DNA from: CAZRWD01 sp964603785
Lineage (GTDB): Bacteria; Fermentibacterota; Fermentibacteria; Fermentibacterales; Fermentibacteraceae
Length of the DNA stretch: 64,000 bases
Direction: 5' to 3'
Assembly (NCBI GenBank): GCA_964603785.1
Contig: CAZRWD010000005.1
Coordinates: 117,329-181,328 of the forward strand
Shown here in pieces: positions 7,518-16,064 of this stretch; the stretch's first letter is position 1; every line of letters starts with the position of its first letter. A program made the position numbers and the translations under genes. Below the pieces are notes generated by a model. The model was not told the DNA's origin. It saw only the letters and a program-made list of their open reading frames with translations, and searched no databases.

Positions 7518-9681
7518 GAACCAGCAGCCTCTCCACCGCCGAGTCGGCCCCCGCCTCGACCCTCGCGAAATAGACTCCGCTGCAGAGCCCCTCCAGCCAC
7601 AGCTGAACGTCATTGGCGCCCTGTCCCAGGTCGACCCCGCAGATCTCACGGACCAGCCTTCCGGAGGCGTCGTAGATCCCGATCCCGGCCGTGCAGTCAC
7701 GCGGACAGCACAGCGAGAGGACCGCGGACCCGCTTGTCGCGGGACACGGGAAGACCGAGGTCGAGAAGTCCGGAGCGACGGGAGCGGCCTCCTCCCCGAT
7801 CGAGACGTCCGTGACGAACCTCAGGATCGTCGCCTCCGTCCCGCATGCCCAGACTGTGCCGTCGTCCCTCGCAGCCAGCTCGTTCAGGAGACCGGTGGAT
7901 GTCCTGGCCCAGTCGAGCGCCCATGTCGATCCCGCGTCGTCCGTGCGGTAGATCATCGAGCCGTCGGCCGAGAGCGCCCATCCGGAAGCCGCGTCGACCA
8001 TCAGGATGTCTCTCCCCGAGGCGCAGGGCAGCTGTGCGACATGATCCCAGGTCTGCCCCCCATCCGGGGTCCGGCTGACCAGCCCGCTTGCGCTGAGGGC
8101 CCATCCGTGCGCCGGATCGGTGAACCAGAGAGAGACGACCGGGTTCATGAGCGGTGAGGGCGGGGGTACCTGCCTCGTCCATGTGGTGCCGTCGGTGGTG
8201 TGGGAGATGAACGCCCCGGCTCCCGAACCGCCCGCGATCCAGCCGGTCGACGCATCCGTGAAGAAGGCGTCGAGGATGTCCGAATCAGTCTCCGAAGGCT
8301 GCCTCGTCCAGGTCGCACCCGAGTCCGTCGACTTCATCAGAAGGCCGCCCGCTCCGTGGAGCCAGCCGGTCCAGGCATCCGCGAAGGCCATCCCGAGTAC
8401 ATCCTGTTCCGCACCGGGATCGGCCGGGGACCAGGTGGTCCCCCCGTCGACGGTCCTCCACACGATGACGCCCTGTTCGTCCGGGTCCCCGCAGAGCATC
8501 CAGCCGTGCAGCCCGTCGGCGAACCGCACCTGGGACCCGCCCGGGGCCGAAGGCAGGAAATGCCATTCCGACCCGTCCGGCGAGACATCGCAGCAGCCGT
8601 CGGGATCGACGGCGAACGCCGGGGAGCCTCCCGCCCACGCGAGTGAGGAGTATTCGGTCTCGGTGCCCCAGATGCCGCTCCAGGTCGATCCTTCGTCGCG
8701 GGTCACGATGATCGACCCTCCTCCGACGGCTATGGCTCCATCCATGCGGGCCAGGGCCGGAACGAAGCCCGTGAGGGGGGTGCTCGACGTCGACCATGTC
8801 GATCCCCCGTCCACACTCGTGCTGAGCCAGCCAGGACCGCTCCATCCGTATGAGATCGCCGTCAGCCGGTCCGGGTCGAGGGGATCCAGGCGGGTGTACT
8901 GCTCGGGCAGCCTCATTCTGATGGTCCAGGTCAGCCCGCCGTCGGTGGTCTCCAGAAGGTATCCGGGGGAGGCTCTGTTGTTGGTGGCCGCCCATCCGTG
9001 CATTTCGTCGAAGAACTCCACGCTCTCTATCGAGGTGTCGTACGGCAGGCCGGGAAGCGTCTGGGGACTCCACGTGACGCCTCCGTCGTCCGTCCGGTAG
9101 ATGCATGGCAGGTTGTCACCCCTCTTGCCCCCGACCCACCCGGTCTCGTGATCGATGAAGAAGATCGCCGTGATGACCGTCGCGTTCGAGCCGAAGGCGG
9201 CATCCTGCCAGGTCTCGCCTCCGTCGATCGTGGACATCAGGTGGTTCCTGCCGGACTGGGCGTCCCCGGCGATCCATCCACGGAGGCGGTCCACGAAGAA
9301 GACCTCGAACATGTTCGTGTTCGTGGGCCGCTGGATGTCCCAGCTACGCCCTCCGTCGACCGTCCTGTAGACGTAGCCGTAGTCGCACGCGGCCCAGCCC
9401 GAGTCGGGGGAGACGAAGTAGAATCCGAGGATGTCCTGATCGTTGGAGATGCCCGGCACGACGGAGCTGTGCCAGTGACGGCCCCCGTCCCAGGTCATGA
9501 ACACCACGTCGTCCCCGCCGATGAAGCCTGTCAGCCCGTCATCGAGGACACATCCGTCGAGCATCAGGTCGATCGAACCCACGATCGGCCTGTGCTCCGC
9601 CACCAGCCAGCCGCCTCCTGGATATGACTGCGCGACCGCGCAGAAGACGAGAGGCAGGAGAAGGGAACATGCGCGCACCAT
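7510..9681 (-). CDS. Secreted YCF48/BNR-like beta-propeller protein with C-terminal sorting-type domain
   Basis: 723 residues. A signal peptide (MVRACSLLLPLVFCAVA) precedes about a dozen blade repeats of the form T-x-DGG-x-TW (for example TVDGGRSW, TIDGGETW, TDDGGVTW, TTDGGLTW, TPDGGQTW), as in YCF48/sialidase-like propellers. The last 80 residues form a C-terminal domain with FPCPATSGSAVLSL, IGIYDASGRLVREI and GVYFARVEAG, like T9SS C-terminal domains. The start is supported by AGGAGGTGA just upstream of ATG 9681. There are no catalytic sialidase residues that I can identify; it is probably a surface or extracellular binding protein. It shares the sorting-type tail with the C25 peptidase, which suggests a common secretion route. 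Confidence 0.82.
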   Translation of the reverse strand: MVRACSLLLPLVFCAVAQSYPGGGWLVAEHRPIVGSIDLMLDGCVLDDGLTGFIGGDDVVFMTWDGGRHWHSSVVPGISNDQDILGFYFVSPDSGWAACDYGYVYRTVDGGRSWDIQRPTNTNMFEVFFVDRLRGWIAGDAQSGRNHLMSTIDGGETWQDAAFGSNATVITAIFFIDHETGWVGGKRGDNLPCIYRTDDGGVTWSPQTLPGLPYDTSIESVEFFDEMHGWAATNNRASPGYLLETTDGGLTWTIRMRLPEQYTRLDPLDPDRLTAISYGWSGPGWLSTSVDGGSTWSTSSTPLTGFVPALARMDGAIAVGGGSIIVTRDEGSTWSGIWGTETEYSSLAWAGGSPAFAVDPDGCCDVSPDGSEWHFLPSAPGGSQVRFADGLHGWMLCGDPDEQGVIVWRTVDGGTTWSPADPGAEQDVLGMAFADAWTGWLHGAGGLLMKSTDSGATWTRQPSETDSDILDAFFTDASTGWIAGGSGAGAFISHTTDGTTWTRQVPPPSPLMNPVVSLWFTDPAHGWALSASGLVSRTPDGGQTWDHVAQLPCASGRDILMVDAASGWALSADGSMIYRTDDAGSTWALDWARTSTGLLNELAARDDGTVWACGTEATILRFVTDVSIGEEAAPVAPDFSTSVFPCPATSGSAVLSLCCPRDCTAGIGIYDASGRLVREICGVDLGQGANDVQLWLEGLCSGVYFARVEAGADSAVERLLVLR

Positions 9682-9707
9682 TCCGTCACCTCCTGCTCGA
9701 CTGAATG

Positions 9708-9736
9708 ATGATGCATCCCTGGAGGCGGATGGTCAA
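9708..9736 (-). promoter_or_regulatory. Possible promoter of the YCF48-like gene
   Basis: On the minus strand, TTGACC (9736-9731), a 17-nt spacer and CATCAT (9713-9708). The -35 is good and the -10 weak. Confidence 0.35.
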
Positions 9737-9790
9737 GCACGCTCCGGAGTGTAGAATAGGCCGCAGGTGGCTGGAGCGGATAGGGAAGGA

Positions 9791-9819
9791 AGCCCCCGGC
9801 CTTCTGCGGGCCGGGGGCT
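9791..9819 (-). terminator. Hairpin downstream of the glyA-like gene
   Basis: An 11-bp perfect stem (9791-9801 with 9809-9819, loop of 7) lies 17 bp beyond the stop of the minus-strand glyA-like gene. The tail is pyrimidine-rich but not a pure T-run. Confidence 0.5.
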
Positions 9820-9835
9820 GTCCGGGCTGCGTATG

Positions 9836-11278
9836 CTATACGGTTCCGATGATGCGCTGGAGATTGTCGGCGAGTAGGCGGGCGTAGTCGCTGGTCGGGA
9901 ACGCCGACCAAAGAGCCCGCGACGCCAGCTCGAGCGACTGCCCGAGCGGGAGAGTGTAGCGCATGGAGGTGAAGCGAGAGCGCAGCGCGGCGGCCTCCGC
10001 GGCCACGTTCTCGTTCCCCGCTATGCACCTTGCCATCAGGTCCGCCACGGGCTCGAAGTCGGCCTCGTCCATCCCGAACCTGGTCATCTCGGAGACGCCG
10101 GTCCTGATGCCGCTGGACACCAGGAAGGTCCCGTCGTCGGGAAGGGCCTGGTAGTTGACGACGATGTTGTTCTCCTCGAGCCTCCTGGCGATGTCGGCAC
10201 CGTCACCGTGCTCCGCGACCCTGACCACGACCTGGTGGGTCATCGTATAGCCGTCCGCGGGATCGCCCTCGACCCTCAGGCCCCTGTCCGCGAGGAACCG
10301 TGCGAAGGCCCTCGCGTTCCGGAGCACCTGGCCCTGGTACTCCTCCTTCCAGGCGTTCATCTCGAGGGTTGCCACGAGGAGGCCGACGAGAGTCGCAAGG
10401 TGGTGGTTGCTCGTGCTCCCGGGGAAGGCGCGGCTGCGAACGTCCAGCCACAGCTTCCTGAAGGGGCTGGACTTGTCCATGTTGCTCGCTATCACGCCGC
10501 GCTGCGGACCGAAGAAGGTCTTGTGGGTGGATCCCGTCACGATGTCGGCCCCCTCCCCGAGGGGATCCTGGAACGCTCCGTAGAGGCCCAGGACGTGGGC
10601 CATGTCGTACATCACGACCGGCCTGGGGTCCATGTCCCTGATGATCTCGGCCATGAGGGCCACCGGCTCCGGATAGAGGAACATGCTCTTGCCGAAGACT
10701 ATGAGTTCCGGCCTGTGCTCCTCCACCAGCCCTGCGAGCCTGTCCGTGTCGATCCTGTACATGTTGTCCGCACGAACCGGGAAGTTGATGCAGTTCTCCT
10801 CGTTGGTCGCCGGGTTGATGTCGACGAAGTTGTAGAGCGCGCCCATGGGCTGGCTCGACAGATGGCCTCCCTTGCCGAGGTCGTTGTTCATCACCGAGCG
10901 CAGCTTGCGGAAGGTGCCCGGGGCGGACTCCCTGTTGACGAAGCGCGTCACGGCCTTGAAGACCACCTCGTTGGCCATCTGTCCGCTCACGGGGCGCAGT
11001 TCGGTCTCGGAGCAGCCGAAATACGCGCAGAGCGCCTCCGAGGCCTCGATCTCGATGTCCCTTATGAAATCGGTGCCCTGGTAGAAGTAGACCTCGCGGC
11101 CCTTCATGGACCTGTGCTCGGCGTACCTCCCGGCCGGGTCGCACATCTCGCAGATCTTCACGAGCGGACTCGGTGTGTTCTCGGAGGGGATCAGATTGAT
11201 GCAGCTCCTCTGCCGCCAGAGGTTGTTCCTCTCGATCCTCCCGAAGAGTTCCTGCACCTTCTCCTCGATGCCGGCCAT
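9836..11278 (-). CDS. glyA: Serine hydroxymethyltransferase-like PLP enzyme
   Basis: 480 residues, versus about 420 for common bacterial GlyA. SHMT interconverts serine and glycine with tetrahydrofolate, using PLP. Seen here: NLIPSENTPSP near residue 28 (the SHMT LIASEN region), RPVSGQMANEVVF, MYDMAHVLGL (cofactor Asp and His), and TGSTHKTFFGPQRG with the PLP-binding Lys253. The C-terminal domain carries FLVSSGIRTGVSEMTRFGM, the typical arginine segment. The sequence is divergent: GHLSSQPMGALYNF replaces the usual GGHLTHG, and the C-terminus is extended by about 50 residues. The start at 11278 follows AGGACAGG; the longer upstream frame is not conserved. It could be the housekeeping SHMT or a related aldolase/transaldolase. 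Transcribed divergently from prfB. Confidence 0.82.
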   Translation of the reverse strand: MAGIEEKVQELFGRIERNNLWRQRSCINLIPSENTPSPLVKICEMCDPAGRYAEHRSMKGREVYFYQGTDFIRDIEIEASEALCAYFGCSETELRPVSGQMANEVVFKAVTRFVNRESAPGTFRKLRSVMNNDLGKGGHLSSQPMGALYNFVDINPATNEENCINFPVRADNMYRIDTDRLAGLVEEHRPELIVFGKSMFLYPEPVALMAEIIRDMDPRPVVMYDMAHVLGLYGAFQDPLGEGADIVTGSTHKTFFGPQRGVIASNMDKSSPFRKLWLDVRSRAFPGSTSNHHLATLVGLLVATLEMNAWKEEYQGQVLRNARAFARFLADRGLRVEGDPADGYTMTHQVVVRVAEHGDGADIARRLEENNIVVNYQALPDDGTFLVSSGIRTGVSEMTRFGMDEADFEPVADLMARCIAGNENVAAEAAALRSRFTSMRYTLPLGQSLELASRALWSAFPTSDYARLLADNLQRIIGTV

Positions 11279-11473
11279 CTGACCTGTCCTTTCGCTCGGC
11301 TCGTCACGCACGGCGCAACGGGCCGCTCCGTTTCTGGGTGTCGGGACTCTAGCATAATACCCCGGCGGAGCACGGGGAAACTCGCCCGCGACCGGTTCCC
11401 GCCCCCCCGATCTTGCCGAATCCGCCTCGTTTCGCAATAAACGGAGGACTTTGCCCCGGAAGGAACTGGCGCG

Positions 11474-12572
11474 ATGTACGAAGAACTCGCAGAGGGATTC
11501 AGAAAGCTGTCGGCAGGCTTCACAAAGCTCCGGGAGGGCCTTTGACTTCGCCTCTCTACAGGAGAGGGAGGCGGCCCTGACCGCAGCCATGTCCGGTCCC
11601 GGCTTCTGGGACGACCGCAAGAAGGCGCTCGCGACGATAGCGGAACTCAGGAAGGTCCAGGCCTGGACCGGACCCGTCCTGCAGGCCGAGCGGCAGCTCG
11701 AGGACATCAGGGCCGCCGTAGAGCTCCTGGGGCTCGAGGATGACGCCGACCTGGAAGCCGACGCGGCCGGGAGGATCGAGAGGCTGGGCGAGGAGCTCGG
11801 GAGGCTCGAGTTCCGCAGCATGCTGTCCGGCAAGGACGACAGGAGCGACGCCATACTCACGATCAGGCCCGGGGCCGGCGGGATCGACAGCCAGGACTGG
11901 GCCGAGATGCTGCTCGGGATGTACCTGAGATGGGCCGAGAGGATGGAGTTCGAGGTCGACATGCTGAACCACCAGACCGGCGAGGAGGCGGGGATAAGGG
12001 AGGCCATAGTCTCCGTCAGGGGCCCCTTCGCCTATGGCTACCTGCGCGCCGAGAACGGCATCCACAGGCTCGTCCGCCGGTCTCCCTTCGATCAGAACCA
12101 CCGCAGGCACACGAGCTTCGCCTCCGTGTTCGCACTGCCGGACATCGACGACAGCATCGAGCTGGACATCCGCGACGACGACCTCAGGACGGACACCTTC
12201 CGCTCCAGCGGGGCGGGCGGACAGCATGTCAACAAGACATCCTCGGCCGTCCGCATAACGCACATCCCCACGGGCATCGTGGTCACCTGCCAGGACGAGA
12301 GGTCGCAGCACCGCAACCGCGAGATGGCCATGAGGATCCTGCGCGCGCGCCTCTACGAGCTCGAGGAGGAGAAGCGGAAGGCCGAGAAGGACGAGCTGGA
12401 GAGCGGCAAGAAGGACGTCTCCTGGGGCAACCAGATCCGGTCCTACGTCCTCCAGCCCTACCAGATGGTCAAGGACCACCGCACAGGCGCCGAGACCTCT
12501 GATGTCGAGGGCTTCCTGGCCGGTGACATACAGCACTTCATCGAGGAGTATCTCAGAACGGGGAGCGAGTGA
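11474..12572 (+). CDS. prfB: Peptide chain release factor 2, with programmed +1 frameshift
   Basis: 365 residues after frameshifting. RF2 releases the nascent chain at UGA and UAA. The first 23 codons from ATG 11474 end at an in-frame TGA (11543-11545) in the context CTT TGA C; reading shifts by +1 after CTT and continues from GAC 11544 to 12572. The joined protein has the expected helical N-domain, SPF (in RRSPFDQNHRR), which reads UGA/UAA, and the GGQ catalytic loop (GAGGQHVNK). The start is supported by AAGGA 9 nt upstream. The stop overlaps the lysS start, so the two are coupled. An annotation ignoring the frameshift would give a wrong N-terminus. Confidence 0.95.
11532..11546 (+). promoter_or_regulatory. 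prfB: prfB autoregulatory +1 frameshift site
   Basis: An internal Shine-Dalgarno-like GGGAGG (11532-11537) sits 2 nt before CTT, followed by TGA and C: the classic RF2 arrangement. When RF2 is scarce, the slow UGA stop favours slipping to GAC, so RF2 regulates its own synthesis. Confidence 0.93.
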
Positions 12573-14041
12573 TGAGCGAGCAGGGCGACCAGGTCGAGGT
12601 GCGCCTCTCCAAGGCGTCGGAGCTGAGCGGCGCCATGGGCGTCGAGCTCTATCCGGCGCGGACGGGTCCCGTCGTCCCCATCCGCAGCATCGTCGAGGAG
12701 GGCGAGACCGGGGAGGACAGGCACGCAGCCGGCAGGATAAGGGCCAGGCGCGAGCACGGGAAGTCCATCTTCATGGATCTCTCCGGCGACGGTTCCCAGA
12801 TACAGGTGTACCTGAGGGCCGACAACCTCCCCGAGCACCTCTGGAAGGTTGCCGGGCTGCTCGACCTGGGCGACATCGTGCGCGTCGGCGGGCCGGTCTT
12901 CCGGACCAGGATGGGCGAGCTCACGATCGACGTCCGCGACCTCCAGCTCCTCTCCAAGAGCATCAGACCGACCCCGGTGGTCAAGGTCGATTCGGAGGGC
13001 AGGGCATGGGACGCCCTCGCCGACACCGAGCTGATGTACAGGCACAGGTGCATCGACCTCCTCGTGAACCCCGACGGCAGGAGGAGGGCCCTGACCCGGG
13101 CCCGGATCGTCACGGCCCTCAGATCCTACCTCGACTCGGCCGGCTTCATCGAGGTCGAGACCCCGATACTCCAGCCCATCTACGGGGGCGCCTCCGCAGA
13201 GCCGTTCTCGACCGAGTACAGGCACCTGGGCGAGACCTTCTACCTCAGGATAGCAACCGAGCTCTACCTAAAGAGGCTGCTCGTGGGCGGCATCGAGAGG
13301 GTCTACGAGATCGGGAAGGACTTCAGGAACGAGGGCATCGACAGGACGCACAGCCCTGAGTTCACGCAGCTCGAGATCTACGAGGCCTACGGAGACTACG
13401 GAACGATGATGGGCAGGTTCGAGGACATGGTCCTTGCCGCCGCCGACGCCGCAGGCGCCGGCCGGACCGTCGTGTACAGGGGACAGGAGATCAGCCTCGC
13501 GACCCCCTTCGAGAGGCTGGGCTTCGTCGACTCCCTCAGGCGATGCAGCGGAGAGGACCTCATCTCCTGGAGCCCCTCCGACCTCAGGAAGCTCTGCGAC
13601 AGGCTGGGCATAGCCCCCGGAGCCTCCGACAGGGAGACGCTCATAGACAAGCTCTTCGACTACTACGTGACCGCCGGGCTCGTCCAGCCGACATTCGTCC
13701 TGGACTACCCCGAGTTCCTCTCGCCGCTGGCCAAGCACAAGCCGGGCTCCCCGGGGATGACCGAGAGATTCGAGCCCTTCATCGCCGGCATGGAGGTGGG
13801 CAACGCCTTCAGCGAGCAGAACGACCCCGTCCTCCAGCGCCGGATCCTGCAGGAGCAGGCCGCGATGTCCTGCATCCGCGGAGGAGAGGTCGACGAGGAC
13901 TTCCTGCACGCGCTCGAGCTGGGCATGCCACCGGCCGGAGGGCTCGGGGTGGGCGTCGACAGGCTCGTCATGCTGCTCACGGACGCCGCCTCGATAAGGG
14001 ACGTCATCCTGTTCCCGCAACTCCGGAGACTCAGGACATGA
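12572..14041 (+). CDS. lysS: Lysyl-tRNA synthetase (class II)
   Basis: 489 residues. It charges tRNA-Lys. An N-terminal OB-fold (GRIRARREHGKSIFMDL) binds the anticodon. The class II core has motif 1 (FIEVETPILQPIYGGASAEPF), motif 2 (YEIGKDFRNEGIDRTHSPEF) and motif 3 (GGLGVGVDRLVML). The start ATG 12572 overlaps the prfB stop, with a GTG one codon earlier as an alternative; GGGGAGCGAG upstream can serve either. The 3' end overlaps the lolC/E-like gene by 4 bp (ATGA). Translation genes are thus directly coupled to the lipoprotein exporter genes downstream. Confidence 0.96.
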   Translation: MSEQGDQVEVRLSKASELSGAMGVELYPARTGPVVPIRSIVEEGETGEDRHAAGRIRARREHGKSIFMDLSGDGSQIQVYLRADNLPEHLWKVAGLLDLGDIVRVGGPVFRTRMGELTIDVRDLQLLSKSIRPTPVVKVDSEGRAWDALADTELMYRHRCIDLLVNPDGRRRALTRARIVTALRSYLDSAGFIEVETPILQPIYGGASAEPFSTEYRHLGETFYLRIATELYLKRLLVGGIERVYEIGKDFRNEGIDRTHSPEFTQLEIYEAYGDYGTMMGRFEDMVLAAADAAGAGRTVVYRGQEISLATPFERLGFVDSLRRCSGEDLISWSPSDLRKLCDRLGIAPGASDRETLIDKLFDYYVTAGLVQPTFVLDYPEFLSPLAKHKPGSPGMTERFEPFIAGMEVGNAFSEQNDPVLQRRILQEQAAMSCIRGGEVDEDFLHALELGMPPAGGLGVGVDRLVMLLTDAASIRDVILFPQLRRLRT

Positions 14042-15285
14042 GGAGCAGCCTGCTCCTGTCGGTCGCGGCGAGACAGATCTGGAGCAGGTCGCACTCGGGA
14101 GTCGTGAGAACCGTCTCCGTCCTGTCCGTGGCGGGGATATCCATAGGTGTCGCGGCGCTCCTCATCCTGGACTCCTTCATGAACGGGTTCCAGGGCTCGA
14201 TAACGGATTTCCTGGAGGAGGCGAACCCGCCCGTCATAGTCAGCTCCCCCGGGGGGGGCGCCATGTCCCCCGGCGACGCCCTGCTGGTGCAGGACCTCAT
14301 CGAGGGGGTCGAAGGGCTGGAGGGCTTGTCGCCCTACTGCGAGAAGGCCGCCGTCGCCTCGGGGAACGGGGGGACGGTGGCCGGGGTGGTTGTTCGCGGA
14401 GTCGATCCGGCGAGGGAGTCCCTCGTCTCCGGGCTCGCATCGGGCCTGCCGTCCGCGGGTGAGTCGGTGGTCCTGGGCTGCGAGCTGGCCGGCAGACTGG
14501 GGGTGGCCGAAGGGGACAGCATCAGGCTCGCCTCGACGGAGTCCGTGGAGATCACGGCGATGGGCAGGGCCCTGGTGGACACGATCGTCAGCCTGAGGGT
14601 CGCCTCGATCAGGGACTTCGGGCTGGCCGAGTACAACTCGGGCCTCGTCGTCACCCAGCTCCGCGTCGCGGGCGCTCTGTTCGGCACCGGGACCGACTTC
14701 AGCGCTGCGGGAGTGGGGGTGTCCGCCGGAGCCGACCCCGTCCGCGCCTCCGCGGAGCTCGACTCCCTGCTCCGGGAGGCCTATGTCTCGTCCAGGCACG
14801 ACAGGTACATGACCGCGGAGGCATTTCTGACACGGCACGCAAACCTCTTCAGGGCCTTCGGACTGGAGCGGCTCGCGATGACCATCGTCCTCGCGCTCAT
14901 CACGGTGGTCGCCCTTCTGAACCTGTCCAGCGCCCTCTCCATGATCGCCCTCGAGCACAAGAGGGACATCGGGGTCCTCAGGGCCATGGGCGCGACGCCC
15001 GGCGCCATCGTGCGGCTGGCGATATCGCAGGGCTTCCTCATAGGAACCGTCGGATGCGCAGCCGGGGTCCTTCTGGCATCCGCGGCGATGCTGGCCGTGA
15101 ACAGGTTCCTCCCGATCCGCCTGGAGGGTTCCGTCTACTGGATAAGCTCCCTCCCCGCGAGGGTCGATCCGGTCAATGGAGGTCTCATCGTCGCCTTCAC
15201 CCTCGCAGCATGCCTGGCCACGTCCGTGGTGCCTGCACTCGGTTCCCTGGCCGTCCCGCCCGGCGAATGCGTCCGCAATGAGTAG
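14038..15285 (+). CDS. lolC: Lipoprotein-releasing ABC transporter permease (LolC/LolE family)
   Basis: 415 residues. An inner-membrane subunit that extracts mature lipoproteins for the outer membrane. It has the FtsX/MacB topology: one N-terminal membrane helix (VVRTVSVLSVAGISIGVAAL), a periplasmic domain of about 210 residues, and three C-terminal helices (from TIVLALITVVALLNLSSAL to the last helix near VAFTLAACLATSVV), with the conserved HKRDIGVLRAMGATPGAIVR cytoplasmic coupling segment. Only one permease gene is present, so the exporter may work as a homodimer (LolF-type) rather than LolC plus LolE. It overlaps lysS upstream and lolD downstream, indicating one coupled operon. Confidence 0.88.
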   Translation: MRSSLLLSVAARQIWSRSHSGVVRTVSVLSVAGISIGVAALLILDSFMNGFQGSITDFLEEANPPVIVSSPGGGAMSPGDALLVQDLIEGVEGLEGLSPYCEKAAVASGNGGTVAGVVVRGVDPARESLVSGLASGLPSAGESVVLGCELAGRLGVAEGDSIRLASTESVEITAMGRALVDTIVSLRVASIRDFGLAEYNSGLVVTQLRVAGALFGTGTDFSAAGVGVSAGADPVRASAELDSLLREAYVSSRHDRYMTAEAFLTRHANLFRAFGLERLAMTIVLALITVVALLNLSSALSMIALEHKRDIGVLRAMGATPGAIVRLAISQGFLIGTVGCAAGVLLASAAMLAVNRFLPIRLEGSVYWISSLPARVDPVNGGLIVAFTLAACLATSVVPALGSLAVPPGECVRNE

Positions 15286-15979
15286 CGACACGGTCCTCAG
15301 GTGCTGCGGAATCCGCAAGTCGTTCGGAGAAGGTGGCACCCTGCTGCGGATACTGGAGGGGATCGACCTCGAGATACGCAGGGGCGAGGTGGTGGCCGTC
15401 ACCGGCCCCAGCGGCTCGGGCAAGAGCACTCTCCTCAACATCCTCGGGATACTCGAGCCGCCCGACTCCGGAACCGTGGAGATCGCCGGCCGTGACGCGT
15501 GGAGGGCCTCGGAGCGCGTGCGGGCCTCGATAAGGAACAGGAACCTGGGGTTCGTCTTCCAGTTCCATCATCTGCTCGAGGAGTTCACGATCATCGAGAA
15601 CGTCATGATGCCCCTCCTGATAGCCGGCAGCAGCCATGCGGCGGCCTCCGGGGCGGCGGCCGGGATGCTCTCGCATGTCGGTCTCGAGGGCAGGTCGGAG
15701 CACTTCCCCTCCCAGGTCTCGGGGGGCGAGAGGCAGCGCGCGGCGGTGGCGCGGGCGCTGGTGACGGGGCCGGATGTGGTGCTTGCCGACGAGCCCACCG
15801 GCAACCTCGACGCAGCCAGCGGCGACAGGCTGAAGAGCCTCGTCGGGCGGCTCGCACGGGACCTGGGGCAGGCCTTCGTGATAGCCACCCATTCGCCGTC
15901 CCTGGCTTCCGGGGCGGACAGGGTCTTCCGCCTGGCCTCCGGCCGGCTCTACGAGGGGGACGATCTTTGCGGCGCCTGA
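15278..15979 (+). CDS. lolD: Lipoprotein-releasing ABC transporter ATP-binding protein
   Basis: 233 residues. The ATPase partner of the permease. Walker A GPSGSGKST at about residue 43, Q-loop FQFHHLLEEFT, signature VSGGERQR near residue 147, Walker B VVLADEPTGNLD near 166 and switch His in IATHS. The LLEEFT..ENVMMPLLI segment is characteristic of LolD/MacB-type ATPases. The ATG at 15278 overlaps the permease gene by 8 bp. Confidence 0.93.
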   Translation: MSSDTVLRCCGIRKSFGEGGTLLRILEGIDLEIRRGEVVAVTGPSGSGKSTLLNILGILEPPDSGTVEIAGRDAWRASERVRASIRNRNLGFVFQFHHLLEEFTIIENVMMPLLIAGSSHAAASGAAAGMLSHVGLEGRSEHFPSQVSGGERQRAAVARALVTGPDVVLADEPTGNLDAASGDRLKSLVGRLARDLGQAFVIATHSPSLASGADRVFRLASGRLYEGDDLCGA

Positions 15980-16064
15980 CCCCGCCGGGTTATCATACCC
16001 GAGGAACCATGAGCGCCGTTCCGCGCTATTAAGGCATAAATCATGTTCCCCGTGGAGGTGCTGA

